Shown here in pieces: positions 1 through 7,472 of a DNA stretch of 64,000 nt. The first letter of the stretch is position 1; every line of letters starts with the position of its first letter. The position numbers and the translations under genes were made by a program. The stretch comes from Streptomyces sp. NBC_01446. GTDB lineage: Bacteria; Actinomycetota; Actinomycetes; Streptomycetales; Streptomycetaceae. The stretch is taken from positions 5,914,001 through 5,978,000 of the forward strand of contig NZ_JAPEPO010000001.1 of NCBI RefSeq assembly GCF_026340095.1, read 5' to 3'. The notes beneath the pieces were generated by a model. That model searched no databases and was not told the DNA's origin. It worked only from the letters and a program-made list of their open reading frames with translations.

Positions 1-185
1 ACGCGGGGCGACAGGTGCCGCTGTCCGAGGCGCGGCCCGGCGATCTCGTCGCCTACCGCTCGGACGCCAGCCACATCGGGATGTACGTGGGCAACGGCCA
101 GGTCATCCACGCCCCCTACCCCGGCGCGCCCGTGCGCTACGACCCGGTGGGCATGATGCCCGTGTCGTCCGTGACACGGGTCTGA
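1..185 (+). CDS. NlpC/P60 family peptidoglycan hydrolase, C-terminal fragment
   Basis: Only the last 60 codons lie in the window (first full codon at 3, TGA at 183-185). The readable end contains GDLVAYRSDASHIGMYVGNG followed by QVIHAP. This is the C-terminal half of the NlpC/P60 papain-like fold: a GDLV strand, the catalytic His in SHIGMYVG, then a strand ending in the H-A-P polar-residue motif. Members are usually secreted endopeptidases that cleave peptide stems of peptidoglycan. The catalytic Cys, any signal peptide and any coiled coil lie upstream of position 1 and cannot be checked. The order NlpC/P60 next to a PimB'-like gene recalls Rv2190c-Rv2188c of M. tuberculosis. Confidence 0.85.
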   Translation, partial: AGRQVPLSEARPGDLVAYRSDASHIGMYVGNGQVIHAPYPGAPVRYDPVGMMPVSSVTRV

Positions 186-223
186 GCGGTCGAGGCAGGC
201 GGGGCCCGGCGCGGCAGGCGCCG

Positions 224-229
224 TACGAT
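224..229 (+). promoter_or_regulatory. -10 box TACGAT, probable leaderless promoter
   Basis: TACGAT ends 7 nt before the ATG at 237, so transcription would begin at or next to the start codon. A GGGAGG run at 231-236 directly abuts the ATG and is too close to work as a normal Shine-Dalgarno site. Confidence 0.5.
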
Positions 230-236
230 CGGGAGG

Positions 237-1445
237 ATGGCTGGTCGTGGGCGTGGTGCGGGTGGAGCGGGGGCGTGCGTCGCCCTGCTGTCCGTGGCCG
301 CCCTGCTCGCCGGGCTCGTCGGCTGCGGCGGGGGAGCGGCGCAGGACACCGCGCGGGGCGATGTGCAGCACACCCTCGACCGCAGGGCCGACGCCGTCCT
401 CGCCCGGGATCCGGCCGCGTACCGGGCCACCGGCAGCGCGGACGCCGCGGTCCCGGCGAACCTCACCGACGTCCCGCTGACCTCCTGGACGTACCGGCTC
501 ACGCGCCTGGAGCGCTCCGGCAGCCATGCCACGGCCGGGGCGGAACTGCGCTACCGGATCAAGGGCTACGACAGCGCCCCCGTCGTCTCCGAGCGCTCCC
601 TCGGGCTCGAACTGCGGGAGGGCCGCTGGTACGTGACCTCCGACCGGCCCTCCTCGAACGCCGGCGAGCAGCTCTGGGAACAGGGCAGGGTCGTCGTCGA
701 GCGGGGCGCGCACAGTCTCGTTCTCGGTGTCGGCAGGTCCCACGGCGCGCTGAGCGACTACGCGGACCTCGCCGACGAGGCCGTGCCCGCCGTGAGCGAC
801 GCCTGGGGAACCGGCTGGGCCCAGCGGGTCGTGGTCCTCGTCCCGAAGTCCCTCGACGGCATGGGGGCGCTGCTCGGGGCCCCCGCCGCCGGGTACCGGG
901 GGATCGCCGCCGTGACGACCGGCGAGGCGGGGGCGCCGGGGCGGACGCCGGCCGACCGGATCATCGTGAACCCGGACGCCTACGGCGTGCTCGGCTCCTT
1001 CGGCAAGCAGGTCGTCCTCACGCACGAGACCACCCACGTCGCCACCCGCGCGGCGACGTCGGGCGCGACTCCGCTGTGGCTGTCCGAGGGGTACGCGGAC
1101 TGGGTCGGCTACCGCGGTACCGGCCGCTCCGCGGGGCAGGCCGCGCCGGAACTGCAGCGCGCGGTGCGGCTCGGCCGGCTGCCGGCCGCGCTCCCCACCG
1201 ACCCGGACTTCGGGTTCTCCGGCGACGCAGGGCGGCTCGCGCAGGCGTATGAGGGCGGGTGGCTGGCCTGCCGGATGATCGCAGACCGCTGGGGCGAGGC
1301 GAAGCTGAACGACTTCTACCGCGCCGTGGGGAAGCACAAGCGGCGGGCAGGGGCGGTCGAGGAGGCGATGACGAGCGTGCTCGGGACGACGGAGGAGAAG
1401 TTCACGGCGGACTGGCGGGATTATCTGCGGGCCCGGCTCGGCTGA
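237..1445 (+). CDS. Secreted lipoprotein with gluzincin-type zinc metallopeptidase motif
   Basis: 402 aa. The N-terminus is a lipoprotein signal: a basic Gly/Arg stretch, a hydrophobic core and lipobox LVGC with Cys30 as the lipidation site. The C-terminal half carries HETTH (His263, Glu264, His267) and, 17 residues later, WLSEGYAD with Glu284. HExxH plus a downstream Glu is the gluzincin zinc-site pattern, so this is probably an extracytoplasmic membrane-anchored peptidase. Residues 40-150 resemble no domain I can name; they may be an NTF2-like or similar accessory domain. It ends 13 nt from the convergent GT87 gene. Substrate unknown. Confidence 0.78.
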   Translation: MAGRGRGAGGAGACVALLSVAALLAGLVGCGGGAAQDTARGDVQHTLDRRADAVLARDPAAYRATGSADAAVPANLTDVPLTSWTYRLTRLERSGSHATAGAELRYRIKGYDSAPVVSERSLGLELREGRWYVTSDRPSSNAGEQLWEQGRVVVERGAHSLVLGVGRSHGALSDYADLADEAVPAVSDAWGTGWAQRVVVLVPKSLDGMGALLGAPAAGYRGIAAVTTGEAGAPGRTPADRIIVNPDAYGVLGSFGKQVVLTHETTHVATRAATSGATPLWLSEGYADWVGYRGTGRSAGQAAPELQRAVRLGRLPAALPTDPDFGFSGDAGRLAQAYEGGWLACRMIADRWGEAKLNDFYRAVGKHKRRAGAVEEAMTSVLGTTEEKFTADWRDYLRARLG

Positions 1446-1458
1446 CCGGCCGGCGGGG

Positions 1459-2706
1459 TCATGACGTGAGCAGGGTCTCGTCGCGGGCCGCCCGGGGAAG
1501 CGGCGCCTGTGCGCGCGTCCGCGGCTCCGTGACCGTCTGCCGCCACAGGCGCCGGGCGGCGGTGAGGGAGGCGGCGACCAGCAGACCGTTGCGTACGAGG
1601 ATCAGGGCGAGGCCGAGTCCGTCGCCGTACACGACGTGTCCAAAGCCGAGGGGGAACTCCAGGAACGTCACGAGGGACGCCGCCACGACCAGGCAGGCCG
1701 GCGGTGTCATCCGGCTCGCGGAGAACACGGTCGACACCGCGGCCAGACCGGTCAGCCACAGCATGTACTGGGGGCTGATCACCCGGCTCGTCGTCGTGAA
1801 CAGCAGCACCGCGACGAACGCCGCGTCCGCGAGCGTCCCCGGCGCCCAGGCCCGCGCCCTCAGCCGCCACATCAGGAGCCAGGCGAACGCGAGCATCGTC
1901 AGCACCTGCGCGACCACGCTCACGACGTTCACGTAGGGGCCGAGGAACTCCATCGAGCCGTAGTTCAGCCCGACGGAGCCCGGCCAGCCGAACTGCCGCG
2001 CCACGTGGAACACCAGCGCGCCGAGCGACTCGACCTCCGTGCCGCGGTCGCGCTGGGAGGTGAGGAAGCCGAGCGCGCCCGGCATCGCCGCCGCGAAGGC
2101 GACGACCAGGGCGCCGGCCGTGAGGGCCGCGCTGCCCCAGGAGACCCGCGTGACGCGGCCGCGGCGGGTCCCGAGCAGCAGGAGCAGGGGCCACACCTTC
2201 AGCAGCGCGCCGAGCCCCGTGAGCACCCCCATGACGCGCGGATGCCGGGCCCCGGCCAGCAGCGCGGCCACCGCGACCGCCGTGACCATGACGTCGTAAC
2301 GGGCGTACGCGGTCGGACCGAGCAGCGGCACGCCCGCGACCCACACCCACGCCCCGCGCCACGACCTGCCGGGCCGCCCGCCCGCGTACACGAGGAGCCC
2401 GAAGGTGAGCGCGTCGGCGAGGAGAGCGAGCAGGAAGAACGCGGTGGCGTAGGACAGGAACGGCAGGAGGGCGGGGGAGAGGATCGCGCCCGCGGCGGCC
2501 GGCGGGTACTGCCAGGTGACGTCGTCCAGCGGGAACGTGCCCGTGCGCAGGATCCCGTACCAGTTGCGGTAGATGACGGAGACGTCGCTCGTCACGTCGG
2601 GACCCGGGACCGTGATCACCTTCATGACGCACAGGAGGAGCAGCGCCCTGGTCGCGGCCCACACCAGCACCGCGGGGACCGGGATTCTCGGCATCATTCG
2701 GGCCAT
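1459..2706 (-). CDS. GT87 family polyprenyl-phosphate-mannose-dependent mannosyltransferase-like membrane protein
   Basis: 415 aa from ATG at 2706. The sequence is almost entirely hydrophobic, with about ten predicted membrane spans. Near the N-terminus SDVSVIYRNWYGILRTG precedes WQYPPAAAGAILSP, the Asp-containing first extracytoplasmic loop and Y-P-P motif typical of GT87 (former DUF2029) enzymes. Family members such as Rv2181 transfer mannose from a lipid-linked donor to lipoglycans. It sits beside a PimB'-like GT4, as Rv2181 lies near pimB' in mycobacteria. No clear Shine-Dalgarno sequence precedes the ATG; a GTG at 2742 and ATGs at 2697 and 2694 are alternatives. The acceptor in Streptomyces is not evident. 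Confidence 0.75.
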   Translation of the reverse strand: MARMMPRIPVPAVLVWAATRALLLLCVMKVITVPGPDVTSDVSVIYRNWYGILRTGTFPLDDVTWQYPPAAAGAILSPALLPFLSYATAFFLLALLADALTFGLLVYAGGRPGRSWRGAWVWVAGVPLLGPTAYARYDVMVTAVAVAALLAGARHPRVMGVLTGLGALLKVWPLLLLLGTRRGRVTRVSWGSAALTAGALVVAFAAAMPGALGFLTSQRDRGTEVESLGALVFHVARQFGWPGSVGLNYGSMEFLGPYVNVVSVVAQVLTMLAFAWLLMWRLRARAWAPGTLADAAFVAVLLFTTTSRVISPQYMLWLTGLAAVSTVFSASRMTPPACLVVAASLVTFLEFPLGFGHVVYGDGLGLALILVRNGLLVAASLTAARRLWRQTVTEPRTRAQAPLPRAARDETLLTS

Positions 2707-2761
2707 GATGCCGGGCAGAGCTGTGCAGGGGCCATGAAGCACGGCCCACCGGTGCGTTAGG

Positions 2762-2767
2762 TACTGT
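2762..2767 (+). promoter_or_regulatory. -10 box TACTGT, probable leaderless promoter
   Basis: TACTGT ends 8 nt before the ATG at 2776 and there is no purine-rich ribosome binding site between them. Confidence 0.45.
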
Positions 2768-2775
2768 CGGCGGCG

Positions 2776-3918
2776 ATGCACAAGACCCTGATCGTGACCA
2801 ACGACTTCCCGCCCAGGCCCGGTGGCATCCAGGCGTTCCTGCACAACATGGCGCTCCGCCTGGACCCCGAGCAGCTCGTCGTCTACGCCTCCACCTGGAA
2901 GCGCACCCGGGAGGGCGTCGAGGCGACCGCCGCCTTCGACGCCGAACAGCCCTTCACCGTCGTGCGCGACCGTACGACGATGCTGCTGCCGACGCCCCGC
3001 GTCACCCGGCGCGCGGTGGGCCTGCTCAAGGAGCACGGCTGCACGTCGGTGTGGTTCGGCGCGGCCGCCCCGCTCGGCCTGATGGCTCCGGCGCTGCGCA
3101 AGGCCGGCGCCCGGCGCCTGGTGGCCACCACGCACGGGCACGAGGCCGGCTGGGCGCAACTGCCCGCGTCGCGCCAACTGCTGCGCCGCATCGGCGAGTC
3201 GACGGACACGATCACGTATCTCGGCGAGTACACGCGGTCGCGGATCGCCGCCGCGCTGACGCCCGCCGCGGCGGGCCGGATGGTGCAGCTGCCGCCGGGG
3301 GTGGACGAGAAGACGTTCCACCCCGGCTCCGGCGGCGACCTGGTGCGCGAGCGGCTCGGACTGACCGACCGGCCCGTCGTCGTGTGCGTCTCGCGGCTTG
3401 TGCCGCGCAAGGGGCAGGACACCCTGATCCTCGCGATGCCGCGGATCCTGGCGGCCGTCCCGGACGCGGTGCTGCTCGTCGTGGGCGGCGGCCCGTACGA
3501 GAAGGAGCTGCGGCGGCTCGCCGCGGAGACGGGCGTCACCGACTCGGTGCGCTTCACGGGGGCCGTGCCGTGGTCGGAGCTGCCCGCGCACTACGGGGCG
3601 GGCGACGTGTTCGCCATGCCGTGCCGGACCCGGCGCGGGGGCCTCGACGTCGAGGGTCTCGGCATCGTCTACCTGGAGGCGTCGGCGACGGGCCTGCCGG
3701 TCGTCGCGGGCGACTCCGGCGGCGCGCCGGACGCGGTGCTCGACGGGGAGACGGGCTGGGTCGTGAGGGGCGGCGACGCGGAGGACTCCGCGGACCGGAT
3801 CATCACGCTCCTCGGCGACGGGGAGTTGCGGCGTCGCATGGGGGAGCGGGGGCGCGAGTGGGTCGAGGAGCGCTGGCGGTGGGATCTGCTGGCTGAGCGC
3901 CTGCGCGGGCTGTTGTGA
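2776..3918 (+). CDS. pimB: GT4 glycosyltransferase, PimB'-like phosphatidylinositol monomannoside mannosyltransferase
   Basis: 380 aa, cytoplasmic GT-B fold. The N-terminus TNDFPPRPGGIQAFLHNMAL matches the start of mycobacterial PimB' (Rv2188c), with the Gly-Gly-Ile-Gln donor/acceptor loop. The C-terminal half has the GT4 E-x7-E motif EGLGIVYLE, then ASATGLPVVAGDSGGAPDAV, which binds the nucleotide-sugar (GDP-mannose in PimB'). The family adds the second mannose to phosphatidylinositol mannoside at the inner membrane leaflet. Lying between a GT87 gene and a FadD15-like gene is the conserved actinobacterial context. Family assignment is strong; exact acceptor specificity is inferred. Confidence 0.82.
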   Translation: MHKTLIVTNDFPPRPGGIQAFLHNMALRLDPEQLVVYASTWKRTREGVEATAAFDAEQPFTVVRDRTTMLLPTPRVTRRAVGLLKEHGCTSVWFGAAAPLGLMAPALRKAGARRLVATTHGHEAGWAQLPASRQLLRRIGESTDTITYLGEYTRSRIAAALTPAAAGRMVQLPPGVDEKTFHPGSGGDLVRERLGLTDRPVVVCVSRLVPRKGQDTLILAMPRILAAVPDAVLLVVGGGPYEKELRRLAAETGVTDSVRFTGAVPWSELPAHYGAGDVFAMPCRTRRGGLDVEGLGIVYLEASATGLPVVAGDSGGAPDAVLDGETGWVVRGGDAEDSADRIITLLGDGELRRRMGERGREWVEERWRWDLLAERLRGLL

Positions 3919-3921
3919 CGC

Positions 3922-3968
3922 CGAACGCCGGACGGGCTGGATGATCCATCCAGCCCGTCCGGCGTTCG
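3922..3968. terminator. Bidirectional intrinsic terminator between convergent genes
   Basis: A perfect 22-bp stem (3922-3943 pairing with 3947-3968) closes on a 3-nt loop. It lies between the converging ends of the GT4 and acyl-CoA synthetase genes. There is no long T-tract, as usual for Streptomyces terminators. Confidence 0.85.
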
Positions 3969-4004
3969 AGGACAAGGGACGCGGGGGCGGAGCCCCCGCA
4001 GGGC

Positions 4005-5801
4005 TCAGCCCCGGTAGATCGCTTCGATCTCGTCGGCGTAGTCCTTCGCCACCACGTTCCGCTTCAGCTTCAGGGACGGCGTCAGGTGGCCCGACTCCTC
4101 CGTGAACTGGGTCGGCAGGATACGGAACTTGCGCACCGACTCCGCCTTGGAGACCGCCGCGTTGCCGTCGTCCACGGCCGTCTGGATCGCCGCGAGGAGG
4201 TCCGCGTCGTCCCGGAGGGACACCGCGGTCGAGTCGGCCGGCTTGCCGTGTTCGGCGGCCCAGCGACCGAGGAACTCGTCGTCGACCGTGACGAGTGCGC
4301 CGACGAAGGGGCGCCCGTCGCCGACGACCATGCACTCGGCGACCAGGGCGTGCGCACGGATGCGGTCCTCGATGACGGCCGGGGCGACGTTCTTGCCGCC
4401 CGCCGTCACGATGATCTCCTTCTTGCGGCCGGTGATCCGGAGGTAGCCGTCCTCGTCGAGCGTGCCGATGTCGCCCGTGTGGAACCAGCCGTCGGCCAGC
4501 GCCTCCTCGGTCGCGGCCTCGTTGTTCCAGTAGCCCGAGAACAGGTGCTCGCCGTGCAGCAGCACCTCGCCGTCGTCGGCGATCCGGACCACGGAACCCG
4601 GCAGCGGCTGGCCGACCGTGCCGATCTTCTGCCGGTCCCACGGGTTGAAGGCGGTGGCGGCGCAGGACTCGGTCAGGCCGTAGCCCTCGAGGACCGTGAA
4701 GCCGATGCCGCGGAAGAAGTGGCCGAGGCGCTCGCCGAGCGGGGCGCCGCCTGAGATCGCGTACTCGCCGCGGCCGCCGAGGACGGCGCGCAGCTTGGAG
4801 TAGACGAGCTTGTCGAACGTCTTGTACTTCAGCTTCAGACCGATGGACGGGCCCTTGGGGGTGTCCAGGGCGCGGCTGTACTCGATGGCCGTGTCGGCCG
4901 CCTTGTCGAAGATCTTGCCCTTGCCGTCGGCCTGCGCCTTGGCGCGTGCCGAGTTGTAGACCTTCTCGAAGACGCGCGGCACACCCAGGATCAACGTCGG
5001 CCGGAACGCGGCCAGTTCATCGGTGAGGTGCTTGATGTCGGGGGCGTGGCCCAGCTTGATCGGGGCCATCAGCGAGGCGACCTCGACCAGGCGGCCGAAG
5101 ACGTGCGCGACGGGCAGGAAGAGCAGCACCGAGCACTCGCCCGTACGGAAGAGGGGCTTGAGGCGCTCGACCACGTTCCCGCACTCGGCGAAGAAGCTGC
5201 GGTGCGTGAGGACACAGCCCTTGGGGCGGCCCGTGGTGCCCGAGGTGTAGACGATCGTCGCCGGGTCGTCGGCCTTCGCGACCGCGCTGCGCTCGTCGAC
5301 GGTCACGTCGGAGACATCGGCGCCCGCACGGTCCAGCTCCTGGACACCGCCGGCGTCGATCTGCCAGATGTGGGTGAGCCCGGGGAGCCCGTCGCGCACG
5401 GACTCGACGGTGGCCTCGTGCGCGGCGCTCTCGACCACGCAGGCCACGGCGCCGGAGTCGCCGAGAATCCACTGGATCTGCTCGGCGGAGCTGGTCTCGT
5501 ACACCGGGACGGTGATCGCGCCGGCGCTCCAGATCGCGAAGTCGAGGAGCGTCCACTCGTAACGGGTACGGGACATCAGGCCGACCCGGTCGCCCGGCTG
5601 CACGCCGGAGGCGATCAGGCCCTTGGCGGCGGACCGCACCTCCGCGAGGAAGGTGGTGGCAGTGACGTCCTGCCAGCTGCCGTTCACCTTGCGGGCGATG
5701 ACGGCGACGTCGGGGTGCTGCGCGGCGTTTCTGCGGACGATGTCGGTCAGATTGCCGTCCGCAGGGACCTCGTACAGGGCCGGAAGGCTGAACTCGCGCA
5801 A
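4005..5801 (-). CDS. Long-chain fatty-acid--CoA ligase (AMP-forming), FadD15-like
   Basis: 598 aa from a TTG start preceded by GAGGAG with about 9 nt spacing. It activates fatty acids to acyl-AMP and then acyl-CoA. ANL-family motifs occur in order: P-loop IVYTSGTTGRPKG (about residue 180), A5 motif GYGLTESCA, A7 motif WFHTGDIGTLDEDGYL and A8 hinge ITGRKKEIIVTAGGKNVAP. The usual catalytic C-terminal Lys would be in the final KLKRNVVAKDY segment. Length and the linker between the P-loop and A5 fit bacterial long-chain FadD. In M. tuberculosis FadD15 (Rv2187) is next to PimB', as here. Chain-length preference cannot be read from the sequence. Confidence 0.9.
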   Translation of the reverse strand: MREFSLPALYEVPADGNLTDIVRRNAAQHPDVAVIARKVNGSWQDVTATTFLAEVRSAAKGLIASGVQPGDRVGLMSRTRYEWTLLDFAIWSAGAITVPVYETSSAEQIQWILGDSGAVACVVESAAHEATVESVRDGLPGLTHIWQIDAGGVQELDRAGADVSDVTVDERSAVAKADDPATIVYTSGTTGRPKGCVLTHRSFFAECGNVVERLKPLFRTGECSVLLFLPVAHVFGRLVEVASLMAPIKLGHAPDIKHLTDELAAFRPTLILGVPRVFEKVYNSARAKAQADGKGKIFDKAADTAIEYSRALDTPKGPSIGLKLKYKTFDKLVYSKLRAVLGGRGEYAISGGAPLGERLGHFFRGIGFTVLEGYGLTESCAATAFNPWDRQKIGTVGQPLPGSVVRIADDGEVLLHGEHLFSGYWNNEAATEEALADGWFHTGDIGTLDEDGYLRITGRKKEIIVTAGGKNVAPAVIEDRIRAHALVAECMVVGDGRPFVGALVTVDDEFLGRWAAEHGKPADSTAVSLRDDADLLAAIQTAVDDGNAAVSKAESVRKFRILPTQFTEESGHLTPSLKLKRNVVAKDYADEIEAIYRG

Positions 5802-5873
5802 GACTGCTGCTCCTCATAGGGCACCGGCGCCACGGCATTGTGTGAGTCGACGATGCGGTCCAAGATCGGGCAG

Positions 5874-5924
5874 GTGCTCAGCTGCTGAAGCAGTGGTAGC
5901 CCCAGTGGTTGAAATGCTGAGCAC
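5874..5924. repeat. 8-bp inverted repeat GTGCTCAG...CTGAGCAC, 35-nt spacer
   Basis: The arms 5874-5881 and 5917-5924 are exact reverse complements. The spacing is large for a single-dimer operator. It could form a stem in the fadD leader RNA or serve as two half-sites. No known regulator motif is recognised. Confidence 0.5.
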
Positions 5925-6098
5925 TACTGGACTGCCCGGACGTTACCCACCGGTACTGCTTTTCCGGTAGGGGGTCCAGGCCAGATGTTCGCTGCGTCAC
6001 ACGCCGTGTAACTGCTCCGCCGACCCTAGTCCACCGAATCGGCGAATAGGAAGTAACCGCAGGTCCGGCCCCCTCTACCCACGATTCCCACACAGTTC

Positions 6099-6104
6099 TA
6101 GGGT
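6099..6104 (+). promoter_or_regulatory. -10 box TAGGGT, probable leaderless promoter
   Basis: TAGGGT ends 6 nt before ATG 6111; no Shine-Dalgarno sequence is present. Confidence 0.5.
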
Positions 6105-6110
6105 GATCGC

Positions 6111-6872
6111 ATGCGCGTACATGTGGTCAGCGATGTGCACGGAAACTCCACAGACCTCGCCCGGGCGGGAGACGGGGCGGACGCCCTCGTCTGCCTCGGT
6201 GACCTGGTGCTCTTCCTCGACTACGCAGATCATTCGCGTGGCATCTTCCCGGACCTGTTCGGTGTGGAGAACGCGCACCGCATCGTCGAGCTGCGCACCG
6301 CCCGCCGCTTCGAGGAGGCACGTACGTTCGGCGCCGGGCTGTGGGCCGGGATCGATCGCGGGACCGCCATCGAGACGGCGGTGCGCAAGCAGTACGCCGA
6401 GCTCTTCGCGGCGTTCCCCACGCCGACGTACGCCACCTACGGCAACGTCGACATCCCGCACCTGTGGTCCGAGTACGCCGGACCCGGCACCACCGTCCTC
6501 GACGGCGAGCGCGTCGAGATCGGCGGCCTCGTCTTCGGCTTCGTCGGCGGCGGACTGCGCAGCGCCATGCGCACCCCGTACGAGATCAGCGACGAGGAGT
6601 ACGCCGCCAAGATCGAGGCCGTCGGGGAGGTCGACGTGCTGTGCACCCACATCCCGCCGGACGTCCCCGAACTCGTCTACGACACCGTCGCGCGCCGCTT
6701 CGAGCGCGGCAGCCGCGCCCTCCTGGAGGCGATCCGGCGCACCCGCCCCCGGTACTCCCTGTTCGGCCACGTCCACCAGCCGCTCACCCGGCGCATGCGG
6801 ATCGGGGCGACGGAGTGCGTCAATGTCGGCCACTTCGCGGGTTCGGGCAGGCCCTGGGCCCTGGAGTGGTGA
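6111..6872 (+). CDS. Calcineurin-like metallophosphoesterase
   Basis: 253 aa, predicted cytoplasmic. All five metal-binding blocks of the superfamily are visible in order: D-x-H (SDVHGN, residues 7-12), GD (CLGDLV), GN (YGNVD), a lone His (CTHIPP) and GHxH (FGHVHQP). A dinuclear metal phosphodiesterase or phosphatase is therefore likely. The substrate is unknown. It begins a same-strand run continuing with the SRPBCC and ArsA-like genes, 80 bp before the next CDS, and probably has its own leaderless promoter. Confidence 0.85.
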   Translation: MRVHVVSDVHGNSTDLARAGDGADALVCLGDLVLFLDYADHSRGIFPDLFGVENAHRIVELRTARRFEEARTFGAGLWAGIDRGTAIETAVRKQYAELFAAFPTPTYATYGNVDIPHLWSEYAGPGTTVLDGERVEIGGLVFGFVGGGLRSAMRTPYEISDEEYAAKIEAVGEVDVLCTHIPPDVPELVYDTVARRFERGSRALLEAIRRTRPRYSLFGHVHQPLTRRMRIGATECVNVGHFAGSGRPWALEW

Positions 6873-6952
6873 CAGCGCCGCCGCCGGTGCGCGGTAGCCT
6901 TCACGCGATACACACCACCCCTCAGCGGACCGCATCTGGAGGAGCCACCGCG

Positions 6953-7387
6953 ATGGCGGAACACACCAGCTCGAGCATCACGATCGAGGCGGCACCGGCC
7001 GATGTCATGGGGGTGATCGCCGACTTCGCCCGCTACCCCGACTGGACGGGAGAGGTGAAGGAGGCCGAGGTCCTCGCCACGGACGGCGCGGGCCGCGCCG
7101 AGCAGGTGCGACTCGTCATGGACGCCGGAGCGATCAAGGACGACCAGACCCTGGCCTACACCTGGACCGGGGACAACGAGGTCTCCTGGACCCTGGTCAA
7201 GTCCCAGATGCTGCGCTCCCTCGACGGCACGTACCTCCTCAAGTCGTCCGGCACGGGCACCGAGGTCACCTACCGCCTCACGGTCGACGTCAAGATCCCC
7301 ATGCTCGGCATGATCAAGCGCAAGGCCGAGAAGGTCATCATCGACCGCGCCCTCGCCGGCCTGAAGAAGCGCGTGGAGACGAAGTAG
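6953..7387 (+). CDS. SRPBCC (polyketide cyclase/START-like) family protein
   Basis: 144 aa from ATG 6953, preceded by GGAGGAG at good spacing. The pattern SSITIEAAPADVMGVIADFA then RYPDW is the first strand and helix of the Bet v 1-like/SRPBCC fold that encloses a hydrophobic ligand. It ends with a long amphipathic helix (KRKAEKVIIDRALAGLKKRV). Related proteins sit beside the ArsA-like gene in M. tuberculosis (Rv2185c next to Rv2184c). Its role is probably lipid or isoprenoid binding rather than catalysis; this is inference. Confidence 0.85.
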   Translation: MAEHTSSSITIEAAPADVMGVIADFARYPDWTGEVKEAEVLATDGAGRAEQVRLVMDAGAIKDDQTLAYTWTGDNEVSWTLVKSQMLRSLDGTYLLKSSGTGTEVTYRLTVDVKIPMLGMIKRKAEKVIIDRALAGLKKRVETK

Positions 7388-7458
7388 CTTCCGGCAGCCC
7401 CGTCCGGCGGCCCGCCGGCTCCGTCCGGCGGCCTGCCGGGGGCCACCTGCGCCCCAGG

Positions 7459-7464
7459 TAGCCT
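7459..7464 (+). promoter_or_regulatory. -10 box TAGCCT, possible leaderless promoter
   Basis: TAGCCT ends 8 nt before ATG 7473, with no ribosome binding site between. Confidence 0.4.
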
Positions 7465-7472
7465 CACACCCC

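Larger units (their letters stand above)
5802..6110. other. Divergent intergenic region with inverted repeat
   Basis: About 309 bp separate the divergent acyl-CoA synthetase and metallophosphoesterase genes. It is less GC-rich than its surroundings and should hold both promoters. A spaced inverted repeat (5874-5881 and 5917-5924) lies about 70 bp upstream of the fadD start. On the minus strand the DNA between the arms reads as the His/aromatic-rich end of a short ORF (HFNHWGYHCFSS, stop at 5878). I see no ribosome binding site for that ORF and do not call it a gene. Confidence 0.5.

Noticed and set aside
1459..4641. 1060-codon minus-strand open frame across GT87, GT4 and fadD
   Set aside because: Only the GT87 part (1459-2706) has protein-like composition. 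The rest is an antisense shadow of the GT4 gene and an out-of-frame shadow of fadD in high-GC DNA.
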